This document shows, piece after piece, positions 1 through 4,452 of a stretch of 6,327 bases of DNA. Below the pieces are notes generated by a model. It was not told the origin of the DNA, did not search any database, and worked only from the letters and a program-made list of their open reading frames with translations. The position numbers and the translations under genes are program-made. Within the stretch, counting starts at the first letter, position 1; each line of letters opens with the position of its first letter. The DNA lies in NCBI GenBank assembly GCA_022360075.1, contig JAKSDN010001510.1, positions 1 through 6,327 of the forward strand, written 5' to 3'. Source of the stretch: Kiloniellales bacterium (GTDB taxonomy: Bacteria; Pseudomonadota; Alphaproteobacteria; Kiloniellales; JAKSDN01).

Positions 1-44
1 ATGCTATATAGATAAAAAGAGCTAAAATATATAAGCCACACACC
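1..44 (+). promoter_or_regulatory. AT-rich leader, possible promoter region
   Basis: The first ~40 bases are strikingly AT-rich in an otherwise GC-rich window and lie directly upstream of a good ribosome binding site. TAAAAT at 23-28 matches five of six bases of a sigma-70 -10 box, but a matching -35 box would fall at or beyond the window edge and cannot be seen. A short palindrome CTATATAG lies at 4-11. This could be the operon promoter or only part of an upstream intergenic region; the call is weak. Confidence 0.25.
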
Positions 45-51
45 AGGGAGG
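45..51 (+). promoter_or_regulatory. Ribosome binding site that supports a TTG start
   Basis: AGGGAGG is a near-ideal Shine-Dalgarno sequence with five bases between it and the TTG at 57. The next in-frame ATG, at 96, has no comparable site and would remove the conserved N-terminal beta strand, so this site decides the start of the DUF849 gene. Confidence 0.7.
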
Positions 52-56
52 CCCGC

Positions 57-944
57 TTGGAGAAGCTGATCGTCGAGGCCCGCGTCAACGAGTACATGAT
101 GCGGAGCGAGAACCCGAACGTGCCTTGGCTGCCGGAGGAGATCGCCGCCGATGCCGCGGCCTGCCGCGAGGCCGGCGCGACCGTCGTGCATTTTCACGCG
201 CGCGCGGCGGACGGGACGCCCGATCACCGGCTCGAGACCTATCAGGAAATCATGGCGCGGATCCACGCGCGCAGCGACATCCTGACCCATCCGACCTTGG
301 GCTACGTGACCTTCGACTCACCGGCCGAGGAGCGCCTGCACAATGTCATGACCCTGGTGAAGGATCCCAAGACCCGGCCCGACTTCGCGCCGATGGACGT
401 GGGTTCGGTCAACGTCGACTGGTACGACCCAAGCCAGCGGCGCTACGACACAAAGGACCTGATTTACAAGAACAGCACCGCGACGCTGGAGTACTTCGCC
501 GAGCACATCACGGCTGCCGGCATGAAGCAGTACCTGGTCTCCTGGAACGTGAGCTTCACGCGCCAGGCGCTGGCCTTCATGGACATGTGCCTGATCCCCG
601 AACCGGCTTACATGTGCTTCTGCCTCACCGACGGCATCATGCTGGCTGGCCATCCCGGCACCCACGCGGGGCTCGAGGCGCATCTCGCCTTCCTGCCCGC
701 CGAGAAGAACATCCAGTGGACAGTGTGCAACTTCAACGGCGATCTGCTGCGACTGCTCGACATGATCATCGAGCGCGGCGGCCACGTCTCCATCGGGCTC
801 GGCGACTATCCCTATGTCGAGCTCGGCAAGCCGACCAACGCCGCGCTGATCGAGCGCGTCGTCGCGCGCGCGAAGGCGCTCGGCCGCGAGGTCGCCAGCC
901 TCGAGGAGACCCGTCAGATCCTCGGCATGAACGGAACAACTTGA
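57..944 (+). CDS. DUF849/BKACE-family protein, divergent active site
   Basis: This 295-residue protein is a TIM-barrel member of the beta-keto acid cleavage enzyme family (BKACE, DUF849; prototype Kce, 3-keto-5-aminohexanoate cleavage enzyme). Classical members are cytoplasmic zinc enzymes that convert a beta-keto acid plus acetyl-CoA into acetoacetate and a new CoA ester. Length and fold signature fit the family: N-terminal strand EKLIVEARV, PNVPWLPEEIA (20-30), the metal motif HFH (H45, H47), and a C-terminal GGHVSIGLGDYPY (241-253) followed by PTNAALIERV. The TTG start is supported by the upstream Shine-Dalgarno sequence and by N-terminal similarity to Kce. Against Kce as I recall it, Arg226 becomes Ser245 and metal-ligand Glu230 becomes Gly249, while Asp231 is kept as Asp250. 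The Glu14, Ser82 and Glu143 positions also look replaced. Family membership is firm, but the classical reaction is doubtful. It is the first gene of an apparent operon with TRAP transporter genes, suggesting a role in catabolism of the imported acid. Confidence 0.88.
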   Translation: MEKLIVEARVNEYMMRSENPNVPWLPEEIAADAAACREAGATVVHFHARAADGTPDHRLETYQEIMARIHARSDILTHPTLGYVTFDSPAEERLHNVMTLVKDPKTRPDFAPMDVGSVNVDWYDPSQRRYDTKDLIYKNSTATLEYFAEHITAAGMKQYLVSWNVSFTRQALAFMDMCLIPEPAYMCFCLTDGIMLAGHPGTHAGLEAHLAFLPAEKNIQWTVCNFNGDLLRLLDMIIERGGHVSIGLGDYPYVELGKPTNAALIERVVARAKALGREVASLEETRQILGMNGTT

Positions 945-968
945 CCGGCGCCGCGACGAACGCGCCGG
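945..968 (+). other. Short GC-rich hairpin after the DUF849 gene
   Basis: CCGGCG at 945-950 can pair with CGCCGG at 963-968 around a 12-base loop, immediately after the TGA stop. There is no T-tract, so it is not a convincing intrinsic terminator. It might stabilise a transcript end or be a chance product of high GC. Confidence 0.25.
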
Positions 969-998
969 CCGACAACACATGAACGGGAGGAACAGAGC

Positions 999-2006
999 AT
1001 GAGAGCGAGTCGAGTTCTGATTGCGGCCGCGACGCTGAGCATCGGTGTTTCCGGTGTCGCGACGGCCGCCGAGTTCAACTGGAAATTCCAGGCCTTCCTC
1101 GGCGAGAACTCATTGGTGACCCAGGAGTTCCAGGGCTTTGCCGAGCGCTTGAAGGAGAAGAGCGGCGGGCGCATCGAGATCGAGGTGCTGCCCGGCGGCG
1201 CCGTGGTCGGCAACGCCGAGACGCTGGAGGCCATGCAGGCCGGCGTGCTCAACGGCCACTACAACGCGCCCTCCTACTTCGCCGGCAAGGATCCGGCCTT
1301 CGCCGTTCTCGGCGATACGCTCTCGGCCTACAAGGATTCCGCCCAGCGCGACAGCTGGTTCACCGAGGGCGGTGGCCTCGCCTTGGCGCGCGAGCTCTAC
1401 GGCCAGAACGGCGCCCACTTCGTCGGCTCGGTCTATTGGCCGCCGGAATGGATCCCCTCGAAGAAGCCGCTCAACACGATCGCCGACTTCGAGGGCCTGA
1501 AGATCCGCGCGCCGGAAGGCCTGGTCGGCGACCTGCTGCGGCGCGCCGGCGCGGGCGTCGTCTCGCTGCCGGGCGGCGAGGTCTACAACGCGCTCGAGAC
1601 CGGCGTGCTGGATGCGACGGACTGGGCCAACATGGCACTCAACAACGCCTCCGGCCTCTACCGCGTGGCCAAGTACTCGGTCTTCGCGCGCCACTCGATG
1701 GCTGTCACCGAGATTTCGATCCGCCAGCAGGATTGGGACGCGCTGCCGGCCGACCTGCAAAGCCTGGTCGAGACCGAGGTCGCGGCCTTCAGCGATCACA
1801 TGCGCAAAGCCTTCGCCGCCGCCGAGGACAAGGCGGCCGATGAGGTCAAGGCGCAGGACGTCGCGCTGATCGTCTGGAGCGACCAGCAGGAGGCGCAGTT
1901 CCGCGCCATGCTGAAAGAGGTCTGGGGCGAATGGGAATCCAAGAACGCCCTGGCCGGCCAGATCATCGCCAGCCACAAGGCCTACCTGCAGAAGCTCGGG
2001 CTCTAG
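999..2006 (+). CDS. TRAP transporter solute-binding protein, DctP family
   Basis: This 335-residue protein is the periplasmic substrate-binding subunit of a TRAP transporter: it captures a carboxylate ligand and delivers it to the membrane subunits. The N-terminus is a Sec signal peptide (MRASR, then a hydrophobic stretch to about residue 20) with probable cleavage in ATAA-EF near residues 23-24. Family marks are the LKIRAPEG segment (167-174), whose Arg170 fits the conserved carboxylate-binding arginine, and the hinge segment GGEVYNALETGVLDATDW (192-209). The D208-W209 pair resembles the Glu-Trp of the 2-oxoacid-binding TRAP protein TakP, so a 2-oxoacid-like ligand is possible but unproven. 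The ATG has a strong GGGAGG eight bases upstream (985-990). It follows the DUF849 gene by 54 bases. Its permease genes come only after a 570-base repeat-rich spacer, so the three transporter genes are not tightly packed. Confidence 0.93.
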   Translation: MRASRVLIAAATLSIGVSGVATAAEFNWKFQAFLGENSLVTQEFQGFAERLKEKSGGRIEIEVLPGGAVVGNAETLEAMQAGVLNGHYNAPSYFAGKDPAFAVLGDTLSAYKDSAQRDSWFTEGGGLALARELYGQNGAHFVGSVYWPPEWIPSKKPLNTIADFEGLKIRAPEGLVGDLLRRAGAGVVSLPGGEVYNALETGVLDATDWANMALNNASGLYRVAKYSVFARHSMAVTEISIRQQDWDALPADLQSLVETEVAAFSDHMRKAFAAAEDKAADEVKAQDVALIVWSDQQEAQFRAMLKEVWGEWESKNALAGQIIASHKAYLQKLGL

Positions 2007-2029
2007 GGTCTCCCGCGAACCGAACCCTA

Positions 2030-2061
2030 CCCCTCAAGGGGCTAAGGTGTGCACACATCTT
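2030..2061 (+). repeat. Inverted repeat A, left copy
   Basis: This 32-base sequence begins CCCCTCAAGGGG and continues into CTAAGGTGTGCACACATCTT. The reverse complement of 2299-2330 matches it except for one G insertion and one T/C change in the centre. CCCC-TCAA-GGGG can fold as a small hairpin, and GTGTGCACAC at 2047-2056 is a perfect 10-base palindrome. It begins 24 bases after the binding-protein stop codon. Confidence 0.8.
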
Positions 2062-2157
2062 GTTTTGGTGACGCCTGCGGCGTCGTCACGCCCACCCCGT
2101 CGACCTGCGGTCCCGCGGCTGCGCCGTGCTACATCAACGGGGAGGGAGATCAGGCCA

Positions 2158-2228
2158 TTGAGCGAGTTTACATTTTCCCTCCCCCCTCGAGGGGGAGGGT
2201 TAGGGTGGGGGGCGTCCGCAAAGCGGAC
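2158..2228 (+). repeat. Inverted repeat B, left copy (palindrome plus hairpin)
   Basis: The core, 2169-2228, matches the reverse complement of 2416-2475 at 57 of 60 positions by eye; weaker similarity extends to 2158. It contains a 23-base near-palindrome centred on CTCGAG (2177-2199), a G-rich run (2191-2212) and a perfect small hairpin GTCCGC-AAA-GCGGAC (2214-2228). The modular build points to a dispersed palindromic element rather than chance. Confidence 0.85.
2191..2212 (+). other. G-quadruplex-type motif in repeat B, + strand
   Basis: Four G-tracts of 5, 3, 3 and 6 bases are separated by loops A, TTA and T. This satisfies the classical G3+N1-7 pattern with very short loops. It lies on the coding strand, so a read-through transcript would carry it between the binding-protein and permease genes. 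It overlaps the palindrome stem, so hairpin and quadruplex would compete. Confidence 0.65.
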
Positions 2229-2298
2229 CAAAGAAACAACAACAGGCCATCCGATTCGAGAAAATCAGCTCAATGCTGGGCTCGACTGGCCCGACAGG

Positions 2299-2330
2299 AA
2301 AGATGTGTGCGCACCTTAGCCCTTGAGGGG
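2299..2330 (-). repeat. Inverted repeat A, right copy
   Basis: This is the reverse-complement partner of 2030-2061, differing by one base deletion and one substitution. Its centre carries GTGCGCAC (2307-2314) where the left copy has GTGTGCACAC. It runs directly into a G-rich run at 2327-2346. Confidence 0.8.
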
Positions 2331-2346
2331 AGAGGGAGGGTGAGGG
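2327..2346 (+). other. G-quadruplex-type motif, + strand
   Basis: G-tracts at 2327-2330, 2334-2336, 2338-2340 and 2344-2346 are separated by AGA, A and TGA. This fits the G3+N1-7 pattern. It lies at the edge of repeat A (right copy) and would be present in a read-through operon transcript. Confidence 0.6.
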
Positions 2347-2415
2347 CGGACTGCCGGGTGGTCCCGGTCTCGGAGTAATTGGAAGATGGGTTCCCAGAGC
2401 AGCCTTTTCCTATTT

Positions 2416-2486
2416 GTCCGCTTCGCGGACGCCCCCCACCCTGGCCCTCCCCCTCGAGGGGGGAGGGAAAATGTATGCTGGCTCAA
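2416..2486 (-). repeat. Inverted repeat B, right copy
   Basis: This is the reverse-complement partner of 2158-2228. The 23-base CTCGAG-centred near-palindrome (2445-2467) is an exact reverse complement of the left copy. The small hairpin is GTCCGC-TTC-GCGGAC (2416-2430), one loop base different. The two copies can pair over about 60 bases in a single-stranded transcript, closing a loop of roughly 190 bases. Confidence 0.85.
2432..2453 (-). other. G-quadruplex-type motif in repeat B, - strand
   Basis: C-tracts of 6, 3, 3 and 5 bases with loops A, TGG and T give four G-tracts on the complementary strand. It is the mirror of the motif at 2191-2212, so here the quadruplex would form on the template strand during transcription of the permease genes. 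Confidence 0.6.
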
Positions 2487-2496
2487 CGCACTATCG

Positions 2497-2531
2497 CCCT
2501 CCACATTGACTGGAGGGGGGCAGGGTGGGGG
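2497..2531 (+). repeat. Related hairpin unit just before the small permease gene
   Basis: CCCTCCA (2497-2503) pairs perfectly with TGGAGGG (2511-2517) around a seven-base loop and is followed by GCAGGGTGGGGG. This is the same stem-plus-G-run architecture as repeat B with a different stem sequence, so it looks like a diverged member of the same repeat family. It ends about 45 bases before the DctQ start codon. Confidence 0.65.
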
Positions 2532-2576
2532 TGACGAAGTCGGTTGCCGCCACGGAATTCGTCCTACACTTCAACC

Positions 2577-3083
2577 ATGACCCCGACCGGCCTCCTCGAC
2601 CGCGCCATTCTTCGCTACGGCGAGCCGATCAGCCTGCTGTTCCTGGTGAGCGTGGTGATCACCTGTTACGAAGTGGTGCTGCGCTACTTCTTCCACGCGC
2701 CGACGATCTGGGTGCATGAGCTGACCATCGCCTTGAGCGCGGCCTGCTTCATGATCGGCGGCGCGACTTGCATGGCGCAGAACGCGCACATCAGGATCAC
2801 GGTCGTCTACGAGAAGCTGCCCGGGCGTGGCCGCGCGGCCTGCGACGTCTTGTCGCTGGTCGTAGGGGCCGTTTATGTCGGCGGGCTGCTGTATGGCTTG
2901 GCCAGGCAAGCGCGCGATTCGATCTTCCGCTTTCGCGACGGCGCCTGGCTGCCCGAGACCACGGGCCGGGCCTGGGACGTGCCGATCCCGCCGCTGCTCA
3001 AGGCACTCTTCGTCATCGCTTGCCTGCTCCTGCTCATGCAGATCCTGCAGCGCATCGCGCGCGCCTTGCGGCGGCACGCATGA
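2577..3083 (+). CDS. TRAP transporter small permease subunit, DctQ family
   Basis: This 168-residue inner-membrane protein is the small subunit of the TRAP transporter and pairs with DctM. It shows four hydrophobic segments (about 16-36, 45-65, 91-111 and 139-157), the usual number. Family motifs are [20 protein letters not shown] (31-50), close to the typical DctQ RY-F-x-AP-x-xW pattern, and [12 protein letters not shown] (71-82). I chose ATG 2577 rather than the in-frame TTG at 2544 because it gives the normal short N-terminus before the first helix; the longer version would add eleven residues close to the repeat unit. No good Shine-Dalgarno sequence is visible before 2577, which is unlike the binding-protein and E1 genes. 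The gene is separated from its binding protein by the repeat spacer and followed after 29 bases by dctM. Confidence 0.9.
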   Translation: MTPTGLLDRAILRYGEPISLLFLVSVVITCYEVVLRYFFHAPTIWVHELTIALSAACFMIGGATCMAQNAHIRITVVYEKLPGRGRAACDVLSLVVGAVYVGGLLYGLARQARDSIFRFRDGAWLPETTGRAWDVPIPPLLKALFVIACLLLLMQILQRIARALRRHA

Positions 3084-3112
3084 TCCGCGCCGCGCGGTGA
3101 CGGCGCCGGGCC

Positions 3113-4429
3113 ATGGACATCGCCGTCGTCTCGATCCTGATCGTCGTCGCCATGGTCGGCCTGCTGGTGGCCGGCGTGCCGCTCGCCTTCGTCTCCGGCG
3201 CGATCGCCGTGGTGCTGGCGATCACGGCCTTCGGGCCCGACAGCCTGTTCCTCATCTCGAGCCGGACCTTCGAGTTCCTGAACAGCTATACGCTGGTGGC
3301 GGTGCCGATGTTCGTGCTGATGGCCTCGGTGCTCGAGCGCTCGGGCGTCGCCCGCGACCTCTACCGCGCCTTTCACGTTTGGGCCGGCGGCCTGCCCGGC
3401 GGGGTCGCGGTCATGACCACAGTCGTTGCGGTCATCCTGGGTGCGACGACCGGCATCGTCGGCGGCGAGATCGTGCTGCTCGGCATCGTCGCGCTGCCGC
3501 AGATGCTGCGCCTCGGCTACGACCGGCGCCTGGCGATCGGCACGATCTGCGCCGGCGGCTCGCTCGGCACCATGATCCCGCCGAGCATCATCCTAATCTT
3601 CTACGGCATCACGGTGAACGTCTCGATCGGCGATCTCTTTCTCGCGACCGCCGTGCCGGGGCTCCTGCTCGGCCTGCTCTATATTCTCTACATCCTCGCG
3701 CGCTGCCGCCTGGCGCCCGAGCTGGGGCCGCCGGCCGCCGAGGAGGACCGCAACCTGCCGCTCGCCGAAAAGCTCGCGCTCTTCAAGGGCGTGGTGCTGC
3801 CGCTCTTCGTCGCCGCCTGCGTGCTCGGCAGCATCTATGCCGGCTTCGCCTCGATCACGGAGTCCGCGGCTTTCGGCGTGGCCGGCGTGATTCTCTCGGC
3901 CTGGCTGCGCGGCGAGCTCACCTGGGAGATGATCGGCGCCGCGCTCAAGCAGACGCTTTCGACCTGCGGCATGGTGCTCTGGCTGGTCTTCGGCACCAAC
4001 GCGCTGATCGGGGTCTACAACCTGATGGGCGGCATCCGCTTCGCCCAGGGCCTGTTCGGCGGCCTGGCGGTCGAGCCGATGCTGGTGGTCCTGGTCGCGG
4101 TCGGCGTGTTCATCCTGCTCGGCTTCTTCATCGACTGGATCGGCATCCTGCTGCTGACCATGCCGATCTTCGTGCCGACCATCGTAAAGCTGGGCTACGA
4201 CCCGGTCTGGTTCGGCGTGGTCTTCAACATGGCCATGCAGGTGGCCTATCTGACGCCGCCCTTCGGGCCCTCGGCCTTCTACCTGAAGAGCGTGGCGCCA
4301 CCCGACATCAGCCTGCAGGAGATCTTCTCCTCCATGTGGCCCTTCATCGCGCTGCAGGTCGTCGGCTTGGCGCTTGTGCTGGTTTTCCCGGACCTGGCGC
4401 TCTGGCTGCCGCGGCTGGTGTACGGTTGA
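3113..4429 (+). CDS. TRAP transporter large permease subunit, DctM family
   Basis: This 438-residue polytopic inner-membrane protein is the transport channel subunit of the TRAP system, which imports the captured solute driven by an ion gradient, usually sodium. Length is normal for the family (about 425-440). It is hydrophobic nearly throughout, with a hydrophilic break at about residues 200-222. Family motifs are [11 protein letters not shown] (148-158), [13 protein letters not shown] (244-256), [17 protein letters not shown] (341-357) with GYDPVWFGV after it, and [10 protein letters not shown] (381-390). The ATG at 3113 is the first suitable start after an in-frame upstream stretch with no start codon. 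A Shine-Dalgarno sequence is weak or absent, so it may depend on translation of the preceding gene. It is 29 bases after dctQ and 23 bases before the E1 gene, which supports one transcript. Confidence 0.95.
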   Translation: MDIAVVSILIVVAMVGLLVAGVPLAFVSGAIAVVLAITAFGPDSLFLISSRTFEFLNSYTLVAVPMFVLMASVLERSGVARDLYRAFHVWAGGLPGGVAVMTTVVAVILGATTGIVGGEIVLLGIVALPQMLRLGYDRRLAIGTICAGGSLGTMIPPSIILIFYGITVNVSIGDLFLATAVPGLLLGLLYILYILARCRLAPELGPPAAEEDRNLPLAEKLALFKGVVLPLFVAACVLGSIYAGFASITESAAFGVAGVILSAWLRGELTWEMIGAALKQTLSTCGMVLWLVFGTNALIGVYNLMGGIRFAQGLFGGLAVEPMLVVLVAVGVFILLGFFIDWIGILLLTMPIFVPTIVKLGYDPVWFGVVFNMAMQVAYLTPPFGPSAFYLKSVAPPDISLQEIFSSMWPFIALQVVGLALVLVFPDLALWLPRLVYG

Positions 4430-4440
4430 GGCGACGAGAG

Positions 4441-4445
4441 GGAGG
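4441..4445 (+). promoter_or_regulatory. Ribosome binding site of the fused E1 gene
   Basis: GGAGG stands seven bases before the ATG at 4453 and within the 23-base gap after dctM. It fixes the start of the E1 fusion gene. Confidence 0.7.
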
Positions 4446-4452
4446 AGCGCAC

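Larger units (their letters stand above)
2007..2576. other. 570-base gene-free spacer packed with palindromic repeats
   Basis: No credible gene lies between the binding-protein stop and the small permease start; the short open frames here run through repeats. The spacer holds two interleaved pairs of inverted repeats (2030-2061 with 2299-2330; 2158-2228 with 2416-2486), a further related hairpin at 2497-2531 and three G-quadruplex-type motifs. The recurring unit is a CCCTC...GAGGG stem followed by a run like AGGGTGGGGG. The flank 2083-2100 (CGTCACGCCCACCC...) also resembles the reverse complement of 2521-2535, so the second repeat may reach to about 2083 and 2535. Such G/C-rich palindromes are typical of dispersed REP- or MITE-like elements; no transposase is present. 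Confidence 0.8.

Noticed and set aside
2047..2056. Perfect palindrome GTGTGCACAC as a regulator operator
   Set aside because: It lies inside repeat A after the binding-protein stop codon, and the partner copy has GTGCGCAC instead. It is better explained as part of the repeat; no regulator gene is visible.
2177..2199. Intrinsic terminator after the binding-protein gene
   Set aside because: The stem is strong but is followed by G-rich sequence instead of a T-tract, so it does not meet the usual definition, though it may still hinder transcription.
2197..2205. Telomere-like GGGTTAGGG
   Set aside because: It occurs once and arises from the G-run of repeat B; the other copy reads GGGCCAGGG. There is no tandem array.
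2047..2378. Short open frames of 90-109 codons in the spacer
   Set aside because: They run through inverted repeats and G/C-rich runs, and their proteins change with repeat content. None has a convincing start site or recognisable domain.
2007..2576. CRISPR array or integron-type attachment site
   Set aside because: The repeats are inverted, unequal in spacing and only two copies each; there are no direct repeats with uniform spacers and no cas or integrase gene.
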